DNA of 64,000 nucleotides. Origin: Prunus persica (lineage: Eukaryota > Streptophyta > Magnoliopsida > Rosales > Rosaceae). The notes under the pieces are model-generated. The model was not told the DNA's origin, did not search any database, and saw nothing but the letters and a program-made list of their open reading frames with translations. Numbering within the stretch: position 1 is the first letter of the stretch; every line of letters begins with the position of its first letter. Both the position numbers and the translations under genes were made by a program. The stretch covers positions 22,702,522-22,766,521 of the forward strand of contig NC_034014.1 of assembly GCF_000346465.2 (NCBI RefSeq). Reading direction: 5' to 3'. This document shows, one piece after another, positions 38,917-49,657 of this stretch.

Positions 38917-40070
38917 TCATCTGCATTCTTCATTGCTACTAGTAGTGACTATCGCAGTGGAGTTTCCAATTTCTCCATCATCTGAAACTTTACTGGGATC
39001 TTCATTCTGCAAAAATGCACAGAGATCAGACAAACCAATAGGCAAAAAGGAAATGCATAAATCAAAGTAACTGCCAAGACTAAAACAACAGTATTCACTT
39101 ACTCAAGGAAAAGGTAAAACAGGCAAAAAGCAACTTGAACCTTACATGTTGACTAAACAACAAACTATGTGTTCAAATACCAAACGCAAAAATAAACAAA
39201 AAGAACTACTGGTTTTTCTCCACCACAATCGCAATCACGAATTTGTCAGAGGTTGATTATACACCACAAGGGCACTAGCTAGATTCATCAAAAGTTGCTG
39301 ATATATTTGGTTTATATCAGTTATTTCTGAGTCCCTAAAATTTTGTTGCGTTCCCTTTGATATGTAAGAAATCTACTTCAAATCAAAATGTGACCACTCT
39401 CCAAGCAACACTATGTGTAACTGAAGGTTATCACCCGTATTGCCAACCATTATGAATTTCAAAAATAATTTATGGATATGCTCATGATATCCCTTTTACA
39501 GCCTTACTATTGGTTCCCTTATGAAGAGAGTAAAATAAAATAGATGATCAATTCAGAAAATTCAGAAAATTCAAAATAGTTGGTCCAAATCTTGGCAATC
39601 ATGTAAACGAAACCATAAAAAGATAGAACTGAGAAAGAACTGACCTTTTTAACTTTACCATGAGCTGACATGATCTCATAGAACTTGCGCATCAGCATTT
39701 CTTCTTCTACCTGCAAATTGTACATCTAGAATCTTCAGTACCGTACCACAGTATATCAATACCATCTAGCATCTGCATATTGTACATCATAATTTCCCAT
39801 ATGAACATACGTGCATATTTTTATTTTTATTTTAGACTCAAGCACATGATCATAAAACTAACTGAGGAATTAAGGGACTACCTTCAACTGATGCAATTCT
39901 TCAGACATTGATATTTTGGCTTCCTTAAGTAGCTCACTTTGCTTCTCCAAATGCCTATAAACAGAAAATAAAACAAACAAAATTACAAAAACATGTAACT
40001 AATATTCATACCAAAAAAAATCAATTGAAAAGACTTACTTCAATATCTCTCCTGTGTATCTAGGGTCCAT
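38917..40070 (-). CDS. Small 86-residue coiled-coil protein, function unknown
   Basis: Four coding exons, 40039-40070, 39882-39954, 39645-39710 and 38917-39006, splice in frame with canonical GT/AG sites to an 86-residue protein. A 5' UTR intron (40084-40583) also fits consensus. The product starts MDPRYTGEIL. A charged amphipathic helix follows at about 10-57 (KHLEKQSELLKEAKISMSEE, then LHQLKVEEEMLMRKFYEIMS), and the tail is acidic, Ser/Thr-rich (NEDPSKVSDDGEIG to SNEECR). There is no signal peptide or membrane helix. The VEEEMLMRKFYE core resembles small uncharacterised plant proteins I have seen, but I know no function. Since every phase closes, I take the gene as real. An adaptor or oligomerisation role is only a guess from the coiled coil. 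Confidence 0.72.
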
Positions 40071-40875
40071 TAGAGTTAATAATCTGAAATCCTAGGCGCT
40101 AATGTGGACTTAGGATGAAGATTGTGATTCAGGCTCCTTTTGGTACGTCGGTCTCAACTGGGTTATACTATTGAACAGAAGTACTTTAGTGCGGTCCTGT
40201 AAACACCAATTAAGCAAAGAAAGAAAAACCTGAAACAGATTCAAACGAAAAGCAAAGTAAAAAAGCAATGTTCGAAAAATCGCTAGGCGGTAGGAGCTGC
40301 ACATATCAAAATTTGCAAAAACAAAAAACAAAACATGAGCTTTCGTCCAAAGTATTATGATTTGAACGAAAAAGAACGAAAAGAAAAAGATGGGAACTGC
40401 ACATATCATCAAACTGTTTCCGTTGAAAGAGAAAACGAAGGGAACTCAGAATTTGAACCGACGAAAAAAATTACAAGTTTGTACGGAAACATCCATATCA
40501 GAATTTGCACAACAAAATAAAAAATACATATTATACAAATTAATCATGTAAAATGGAAAATTTCCATAAAATCTGAAACTCACCAGCAGATGGCACCAAT
40601 GCAACTCAACGGCGACTCAAGAGGGTCGACGGCGACGCGTGGAACTCAACGATTGCGCAATTTCATCAGAATTAATCAGAGAGGACGCTTTGACGGTTCA
40701 GAGGGTTTTCGGCTTGCAAACTCAAAGCCTTTCTTTTGGACGGAAAAAGGGCCTCTTTTAACTCTTTACAGCTTCCAAATGCTTGGGCCCAAAACAAAAG
40801 GAAGGCTTATAAATGCACCCAACAATTTAATCAAACTACACCCAGCACCAAATTTTACTTCCAAAGTTTTACCCT
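40071..40875 (-). other. 5' UTR, UTR intron and promoter of the coiled-coil gene
   Basis: On the minus strand a donor CTG/GTGAGT at 40584/40583 and an acceptor TTTCAG at 40084 bracket a 500-bp intron. The GC-richer block 40584-40740 is the likely first leader exon. It contains a six-codon upstream ORF (ATGAAATTGCGC...). Confidence 0.55.
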
Positions 40876-41981
40876 AGGACTCATTTGGTATGTTAGAGAG
40901 TACTGACTAATTTATGTTGAATAGTATTAATTTGTTACGGAGAATACCGACTGTTTATTCATAATATTATAAGACGTTTAGTATTGTTTCAGATAAATAA
41001 TCTGACTAAGTTCTAATGTGTTTGGTGCTCTGTTGGATAACATCGGATCAGACTTTTTAAAAAAATTCTTTAATAATTTATGTGGAAATTGAAATTAAAA
41101 TAACACGAAATTTTTTGGTAAGATTCATATCACAATTGTTTTTTTGTTTTTTTTATTTTGGCCAAATTATTGACAAATCATTTTAGCCATTAGATACATC
41201 CAACAGCTGCCTAATACTAAAACAAGAAACCTCTCTCATGATTTTCTCTTCCCTCTATCTACTTCCTTCATTGTCTTACTTGCCGGCCCACCACATCATT
41301 GATGCAAAACCCCCCAACTGAAATTTGGAATATGGGATTTTGATCAAAAAATTAATATAAAAAATCTGGAATCTAGCTAAGCTTTGAATCGAGAGCCAAT
41401 TAAATTGACCCATCAATTTAAAAATTAAAATAGGATTGAGAACCAAACTTGTTTGGCTAAGCTTTGAATCGAGACAACATAAATGGGAAAGAATGAATTT
41501 CAACACCAAGCAAAGCTGCAAACTTGGGTGTTTAAAATTCAAACAAAAAAACCACCTCACACAAATTATTAATTTGTGTTTTCTACAAACAGTCACCAAA
41601 TAGTCTCTGAAGAAGACGAAGAGTGAAGATGAGAAGTATATTGGAGAGAGTATGAGAGAGAGATATGGATACCTAGAGAAGAGTGAAGAGAATAACCATT
41701 GGAGGAGAGAGCAGAGAAGAACCCTAGGAAGAAGAAGATAAAAATAATGTCTGATTTTTCACGTAGAACGTGTGTTCTTTTGTTCCTGGCCTTATAATTA
41801 AGCGTGTATTATCTAAACCGTGGTGTGTGGGTTGTATTAGTTAGTCAGGGAATGAGAGTATTAAAAGCCCAAACAGTTTAAAATAGTCAGGTAATTAAAT
41901 AATACAAGTCGACACCAAACAATTGGTATGGACTATTTACTCATATCTAGAGTCTAATATGGTGTACCAAACGAGCCCCAG
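40876..41981. mobile_element. 1.1-kb non-autonomous TIR element (hAT-like ends)
   Basis: The left end CCTAGGACTCATTTGGTATG mirrors the right end, whose reverse complement is CCTGGGGCTCGTTTGGTACA. This GGGCTCGTTTGGTA terminus is a widespread plant hAT style. The interior has no transposase reading frame and includes a short direct repeat, AGCTAAGCTTTGAATCGAGA (about 41375) and GGCTAAGCTTTGAATCGAGA (about 41456). It abuts the promoter of the 86-residue protein gene. The target duplication is unclear. Confidence 0.65.
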
Positions 41982-42259
41982 GTGTACTAAAATAGTGTTA
42001 TGTAATGCTCCTCTTATCACATTTGTATACCACATTCTCATATCACCTTATGTGGCAGATGAGGTGGACAACCCTATCAATTAAAATTAATTTAATATTT
42101 TCTTTCTTTTATGATTTATTGATACTTTTTGATTGGTGTGGCTGTACACCTGATTTACTAAGAGAGATGTCAAATATCAAACATTAAATTTGAATTTGAT
42201 GGTTTATGTGGCAATTTGACATATAATAGAGTTTTGAATTCCACCTGACATGTCAAATT

Positions 42260-42466
42260 AAAATATTACTTTTTACTCACCACTTTAACACAAGGTATAC
42301 CATCACCACCTCTCTCAATGCTTGACACGTGTCTATAAGCATAACCATGATTCCACAAATACAAAGCAAAGAGTTATGATTAGGTCCGTGGACACGTGTC
42401 AAGTGTTGAGAAGGATGGCGAAGGTACACCTTGGATTAAAATAGTGAGCAAAAATATTTCCATTAG
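42260..42466. mobile_element. MITE with long terminal inverted repeats
   Basis: The left half contains TTTTTACTCACCACTTTAAC, CAAGGTATACCATCACCA and GCTTGACACGTGTCTATAAG. The right half contains the complements CTTGGATTAAAATAGTGAGC, TGGCGAAGGTACACCTTGG and GGACACGTGTCAAGTGTTGAG. The arms are roughly 75-90 bp, so it can fold into a hairpin. The ACACGTGT (G-box) core is present in both arms. Confidence 0.7.
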
Positions 42467-42664
42467 ATTATTACTTTCTAGGCACATTAACTGAAAAATG
42501 ATAATAAAATAATAAATAATATCACAAAGTCAAACAACCAAAAATAACAATATGAGAGAAAAATGTTATATTCCACAGAGGATATAATATGGTTAGAGTG
42601 AGTTTCAACTAATTTTCTTACATGCTAAAAATGTCAAGTTAGAGAGGGAGATTTTTTTTTTTTT

Positions 42665-42800
42665 TTCCCTCAATACAAGCGATAGTCTAAATTACAGAGA
42701 TGATGATTTCACACACACGCACACAACTAAGATATCATGGGGGTTCGAACTTGAGACCTCTAGTATGCAAGTTAATGTCATTTTCCATTAGGAGAGGGAG
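42665..42800 (-). repeat. tRNA-derived SINE copy, same family as 3405-3553
   Basis: On the minus strand, GGTCTCAAGTTCGAACCCCC (B-box region) is followed by CATGATATCTTAGTTGTGTG, a run of GT, and TTTAGACTATCGCTTGTATT, closely matching the copy at 3405-3553. The A box is less clear, so the 5' end may be cut. Confidence 0.65.
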
Positions 42801-45648
42801 ATGCTTTTAAGTCAACTTGTTTGTACCATATTTTGAAAATGGACCAAAAAAGGTCTATTTCTCAAAAAGAGAACTGTTGAAGCCCAGACCCAATATATTT
42901 CATTTTCCTTGCCTTTGAAAAAGATAAAAAGGAACCCTTTTGATCATGGGCAACAATGAACAAACATTAATAAAAACCTATGGCGTCAGGAAGCCTAAGC
43001 CTTTGAGCCACACTAAAGTTAAAAAGATTGGTAAACTTTATTAATTAACCCATGTGAGGATCTGAAGACGGATTGTCAACATTAATGGCGACTTGACCAT
43101 CTTCTCGCCCAACAAGAAAACAAGCTGGATAAAAGCCACCATTACATGAAGGAGCTGATTGCCAACTAGATTTTCAGGTTCAGAAAACTCAAGTCAGAGG
43201 ATCACCTTAAAAAAACAGCAGTTTTGTCAGAGAAATCCCATCCTTTCACCTATGAACCAGTCCAGATCAATAGATCAATAGCTGACTTTGGATAGCAACC
43301 AAATATCATCTTTTAGAAAACTCTCTCTCCAAAAACTAGACGCAACATCTCGAAAATACTTGAAAAACTCAAGATCTTTTCAAAGAAGCCTGCTTAATTT
43401 CCAGATAACCAGTTGACAACTCATGTGTTCATCTTTTTGTTGCTATACCATCTCCATGGTATGATTTCTTTCAAATGATCAAATTGAATTCATATATGCA
43501 TCTAACTGGATAGAGAAATATCTAATTTTTCTTTGCATTGTAATCGATATTTTGAATTAGCTAAATGGATAAATTCAGAACTCTTGTTCTTCCTTGCTAT
43601 CAAGTTAAAATCAGATAAAGAGATCTCAGAGTTTATCATAACTGTTTCATTAAGTATCTACTATTTAATTATTTTTACATATTTTAAATATCTCTATAGA
43701 TTAATTTAATTTTCCGCCTTCGTGTTATTTAAATTCATCACTCGGACCTAAAGCAGAGGTCTAGGCCCAAACACAGCCCAATTAGTCCTAAAGTAAAATG
43801 TTAATTTAGGCTCAAACTATATCGTTGGGCCCGAATTAATTGGAATCTTGACTTGATCTAAATGCTGATTGAATTTAAATTAGGTTTTTGAACCCAAATA
43901 GGGTATCATTAACCATGATTCTGGTTCCCTCCTTGTTTGATTAGGTATTGCTCGTATCTATCAGACCAACACGCATAAATGAAAGAATATTGAAGTCTTC
44001 TTGATTGAGGCATAGAAAAGAACTCATTCAAGCCAGTACCCCCCTTGAAAAACAATGGCTTGAGCAGAAGTCTAGAATAAGCTTAAACACAACAAATCAA
44101 CATCTTACACCACTCATACCAGGTCTATTGGGCTGGTCTTATACCTAATAGTGGCATGCCTACGCAACTCTCGATCAAGATAGAAGGAACAAGCCGATAA
44201 GGGCCCAGCTCGAGCTCCCTTGTTCTTGTTAATCTGATTCAACTTTCAATTTTGTTCAGAAGTTGAAAGAATCCTCTTCGTGAGCCAGAAAATCCAATCG
44301 GGACATTAGTGTTGATCCAACGACCTCCTCACTCTACAAAGCAATCATATCAAAGTCATCAAAACCATCAGAAGGAGTGTTCACGGGAAAAAGGACCAAC
44401 ACAACTGTTTATCATGTTTTAGATCAAGATTCAATTAATGCTTAGGTAATTCAAATTCCAGAGATGAGGCCAACAGGTTTTGCAATTCTGTACTTTAATA
44501 AGAGAGCAAAACCATGTTCATGTTTTTGGTTGGTACTTTGGCACTCGACAAAAGCCATAAAGCTAAAAATGAAAGCCTAACTTTCAGGACTTGGACCACA
44601 CCTGCAAAAGTTAAGCAGCACAGAGTGCTTTAACGCTTAATTAAGGTTATTTGATGTAAAGCAAGTAAGTAACCAATTATAATAAAAGAATCATGTTGTA
44701 TTTGGACAGGTTTGTTTCATTTTTTTTTCTTTTCTTTTACCAAATGTGCCATGTTTGTTTTATTTTTCAGCTCATGGGCTACTTCAAACTTCAATAGGAG
44801 CTGCAAATATTCTATTCAAGAATTTTCTGATATAGGTTCCATATGTATTCTTTTCACTTTTCCTTTACATTCTCTACGCGCATGCTTTCAGCACAGAACA
44901 AAAGCCTATCTGGGTCCTCTCCCTCTTGTCACCATCCTGTCCTGTCCTGATATAATATACACATATAACTTAAATTGAGAGACTTTTACATATCAGTCGT
45001 TAGATGGTTGAGATTGCACTGTGATACCGATAGAAAATCTAAATGGTTCACATGCACAGTTGTTAATTAGCATGATTCATCCAACAAAGTTCTTTTTTGG
45101 GGGGTAATTAGCATAATTAGCATGCAGTGATTTTATGTGGAGTCCAAGCAATCACCATGTCGTTCAGTAGACCAACAACACTAATCCCCCAATGTGTATA
45201 TCAAGTTTACACCCTGCCTCACCCTTTTGCAGCGGCTAGCCATACAAAAAGAGACAGCTGTATATAAGCGCAACCCCTACGATGCACCCTGCAAACCAAG
45301 AAAAAAGTGGGGAACAAGAGGATTGAACACAAAACCTCTTGCAAACTAGTTCCAATATCAATTAATTTAGAACCAATAACGCTAAAAGTTTAAGCTATTA
45401 GAGAATGAGCCAACAATGTATATCTGTCTATGTTACAATCATAATCACAGAGTCACTAGAGCCAACTGCTAAACAATACCAGCTATGGCCAACCAGCCTT
45501 ACAAATGAATATTGTGGCCAAACTCAAGTAACTTTACAATATATAATTAAAGATAATCATTTCATGCCTGACTTGCTAATGAAATAAAAGTTGTTCCTAA
45601 ATGATGTGCTCAACAAGCATCACACCAAAAAGACATCCTAAACCAAAC

Positions 45649-45666
45649 AGAGAGAGAGAGAGAGAG
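45649..45666. repeat. (AG)9 microsatellite
   Basis: A short uninterrupted AG run in intergenic DNA. Confidence 0.9.
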
Positions 45667-47629
45667 GCCTGAATTGCAACAGCCAACAGGGAAAGATTCT
45701 AATTTCATCTTTTTGGGGTCAACAACAACAAACTAGTTGGCATGAATTGAACTTTTCGTTTTCTAACTGCAATTTGTATGTTGCCTAATCTTGGCAGGTC
45801 TGGTTTTATCATCTAGCTAGGACGGCTTCATGGAACAGCTTTAGTTCATTACAATATTAAAACGAATTTTGGAAAAGATTTCAGCAACAAAGTAATAATC
45901 ACACAGATCAGTGACGATCATGTTGATAATTTTGTAAAGAATGTCAGGAAGATTTTTCCAAATAATTAAAGTTATATTGTCATGAGATCACAGCAACTAT
46001 CATAATGAGTCCATATGGTCCTCACAATAGTATATGATAATTGAGTTTCCAATGCCATTAACACAAATTAGTATGAGAATCTCTTCCCATGTGCCCTGCC
46101 ATAATTACCTCAATTCACATAAAGCTTCCTTCTTTTGTTATGTTGTCTGCAAATAATACAAGCCCTGTGATGAGTTGTAAGTGCAGTTCATCTCTGCTTT
46201 CATTTGGTTGCTTTTGAACCAGAAATTTCATATGCTTGAGGATCATATGTCTCCACTCGAAACCCTAGTGTTAAAATTATCTAGTTGTTACAGAATCTGG
46301 AAAGTCACTATCATCTACATGAAGATGAATATTGAACTCTGTCAATCAAACAGACAGGAAACAAGATCCATAAATAGGGTTAAGGAAGTGGTCCCTTGCC
46401 CTAGACTGGGGAACTTTGCATCATGCTGAAAGGAAATATAATTTTATCAGAGAAAGAAGAAAAGTAACAATTAGATAATGTTGGGCAGAGAAGCTCAACT
46501 AGCAAGACCACATGGTATGGGACAAAGTTCACAAAGGCCAATCCATGTCCGATTGGCATCCACAATGTTTCCCCTATCTTCTTCAATTGTGGGGCACATC
46601 CCTGCAAATTTTTCTGTGGTATGCCATTGACAAGTCCAAACTTAGCTAGCTAGGCAGATTGCAGGACCTGATTTTGCAATGTGGGATTATGTAACCCTTT
46701 TGACTAAACCATCTAATGCTTGTCTCAAATCCGACCAATTCTCATGTACAAGATCTTTCCTAAGATTGTGACCCAAATTTTGTTGCACATATAGATCTTC
46801 TTCTTCATAGATCTTAATAAAGATGCAAACTTTCACATTTGATATTAAAATCTCTCTGATGTGCTGTATATGAGCAGGTGTGCTAAATTACAAAGATATA
46901 GAAAATAATTTTTAAAAAATTAAAAAAGAAGTTGTTTGCAGGTTATTAGATTCTCGATGCAAAGTAAAAGTAATAAGTTATTGAAGCATTATTATCGAGA
47001 TGTGTTTCGAGGACAATATGATAAAATTAACCCAAGTGACTGAATAAAAGTTTGGTTCTTTTTTCTTAGTGACATTGGAGAAGTGGATTTGGAGCATTGC
47101 ATGTGAGCAAAGGTGGAGGGAATCAAAAAAGATTGGATAAAGGAAAAAAAACGTTCTGGTCACCAATTTGTATTGTCCACTATAAAGAGTAGAATAGAAA
47201 TGTCCATGATTTTGATTGGACCAGACAATAAACAATGGAGATAATCCTAGCTATCAGATGTTTGCAGAATACAAGACTGACTTCAGTTAATGTTATGTTC
47301 TTGGTTCATTGAATCAGCAAACCAGCAGCAATGGCATCAATTGGCATTGTGATTTCAAGCGCATTCACTGAATGGGAAATTTAATAATAGCCACACATGA
47401 ATAGGAATGAAGGTAAGTGAGACATATAATTATAGTCTATAAAGAAAACAAATAGTTAAATGTACACAAATAAGTTGCTATATACATCCACCAAGTTGCT
47501 ATGAGGCTTTTTATTTTATTTTATTTATTATAATCCTTTTCTTTCTTTTTCACGTTGAAGAAGAAAGGGATGCAAGTTACACTAAGGAAAGGTCAAAATG
47601 AGATAGAGAATATCCTTAATTAATCTAAT

Positions 47630-47760
47630 TTCTGAATTTTTATGCAGAACTCACATACGTTTTGATTCTTGATGTGTTAATAAATGCAATGAAAGTTAGG
47701 AATACGAATAATTTCTTAGTGCTAATACCTATGTGATAGTAAACACATGAAAATCTAAAT
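47630..47760. repeat. Degraded MITE copy related to 16119-16405
   Basis: It shares the order AACTCACATA, GATTCTTGATGTGTT, AAAGTTAGGAAT, AATAATTTC, TAATACCTATGTGATAGTAAACACA with the right half of the element at 16119-16405. No intact inverted ends are found. Confidence 0.5.
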
Positions 47761-48161
47761 CCCATTGCCTACTCCTAAGACCGTACCTAAATTGTGTTCA
47801 CTCAATTTGTTTCCACTTATTCGGTATCACTCAATAATTTCTCTAAATATAATTTTTTATTTATTTAAGTGAAAGCTAAATACCACTTCAAAAACATTTC
47901 AAAGCCTTTTTAAAGCCAAAGAACAAAACGAAAAAGAGTATTATTTTGAACTTTCGCGTACCAAGCGAAGAATATGTTATAAGAAAAGCTCAATCTTTGA
48001 CCATTTATAAGTTCTTGTTACTGGTTATGTTTTCCTTGAAATAAAAATAAAAAATAAAAATAAAAGTGGTATGGTTCCATATTTAACCGTTTGATTTAGA
48101 CGTGTCGGGAACGGAAAATGATGTGTTGGTGGGGGCGGTGGTGCTGATTCAAAAGGGGGTT

Positions 48162-48164
<3 letters not shown>

Positions 48165-48200
<36 letters not shown>
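48165..48200. repeat. (AG)18 microsatellite upstream of the NPH3-family gene
   Basis: A pure AG run. It lies in the presumed promoter or first leader exon of the NPH3-family gene, on the coding strand. Confidence 0.95.
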
Positions 48201-48204
<4 letters not shown>

Positions 48205-49657
48205 AAGTGGTAGCAGACTGAGCTTGGCTTTTTGTGTTTTGTGTAGCTCTGGTGGCTGTCAAAGATAAGCAAACAGCTCATCTTTTTATGGGTGGTCTCT
48301 TTCTGGGCTATTAGCTTTGTGGGGTTCTCTAAGGATATCGTGCTTTCATCTCATGCAGTGTCTCTACACATTGTGTTTGTTTGTTTGTGCCACTGAGATT
48401 GATTCCTGGTACTTTACCAAAATGATTTGAACAAGGAGAAACCAGTGCTTCCGCTCCTACATTTTTAAGGTGGGTTCTTCAGACTCTCTAAATCTCTTAG
48501 CTTTGGATTGAATACATACTTTTCTCTCCTTATCTCCTCCGTTCTTTGTTTGCTTAATGCTTTATTATGCTTCATACTGTCATTTAGTTTCTGAAAGTTG
48601 AGAATTTTTTGCTCAATTTGGTCTCTCTGGTCTTCATTTGAGGTGGGTTTTTGGTTCTTCCTTGTTTATTTTGATCTTCGGCTGTGCTAGATTTTCTTGC
48701 ATTTATTGTAATATATGGCAGAAGGGTATGTATTTGGTTTGCGTATTCAACCTGTGCATGACAGCATGTGTTGCTTTGGGTGGAATTTCAATGCTTTATT
48801 TGGTAAACGACATGGGATGTTCTCGGGTTTGATTCTGTGTCAAATTCTGAGTTCTAAATCTGATAGTCTTTCAGTTCCACTTGTGGTTAGAGACAAACGT
48901 GTTGGTATTTGATACTGATGCTCGCTTGTACACCCCAAAAATTGATGCTTTTTTGTTGGTTAATTCAACTAAGATCGAGATATGTTGTTTTGCTATTGCA
49001 GGTGTTCTAACTTCAAAGCGAGGAAGGAATATTTCTGTAGAGGAATGAGGATTGTGGGTTTCGGGTTCTGAAACTTTGTGGGCCAGAAAAAGGTCTTGGT
49101 AGTTTTTGACCCTTTGGAAAGACAAAACAAGGAACTGAGAAGGCAAATACATAGAATGAGAAGGATAAACAAATAAGGCAAGGGCGGTGGTGGCAGTTTT
49201 AAGCAAGTGGGGGGTTTTTTTTTTTTCTTCTTCTGGCTTTGAGAATTATATATGTTTGGGATGGTCAGTTGGTAATGGCTTATGTCTCCTGAGCTGGCCC
49301 TGTTTCTCCGGGGTCCTTGGGTTGTGTAGCCATTTCAGGAAGCAACCTCTCCTTTTGGTCTCTTATCATTCAAGTGAACAATTTGTTAAAAATCACTTGA
49401 TCCCATTTACTCTTAGTTTCTTTAGCCTTGGTTTGTGGGAAAGATTCGGTCATACTAAGAAGAACACCAAAGTTTCCAAAGATCTATTCTTTTTTACCTT
49501 GAACATCCAAGATATTCAGCTGTTTAATCACCACTTTTGGGGGTTTCCTTATATTTTCTGGGGAACTTTGATATCAAATTGGCGGTGAAGACATTTGCAG
49601 GCTTAATAGAAATCAAGAAGAAGGAAAACATAGCAGCAGATCTCTTCCTTGCCAAAA
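48201..49657 (+). other. Long, probably spliced 5' leader of the NPH3-family gene
   Basis: It is pyrimidine-rich, with possible donors (AAG/GTGGGT near 48470) and acceptors (TATTGCAG at 49001, TTTGCAG at 49600). Several upstream ATGs with short frames make an unspliced leader unlikely. Exact leader exons cannot be fixed from sequence alone. Confidence 0.45.

Larger units (their letters stand above)
42801..48164. other. Repeat-derived spacer without recognised genes
   Basis: At about 43020-44400 there is moderately GC-balanced sequence with many stops in all frames, in the style of a decayed retrotransposon or LTR (for example the TGTTGATCCAACGACC phrase near 44308). No gag, integrase or reverse transcriptase motif can be read. 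The remainder is AT-rich, with (AG)9 at 45649-45666 and a degraded copy of the 16119-16405 MITE at about 47630-47760. Confidence 0.45.

Noticed and set aside
43020..44400. Retrotransposon coding region
   Set aside because: The style suggests retroelement DNA, but no integrase, protease or reverse transcriptase motif can be read in any frame, so it is described only as spacer.
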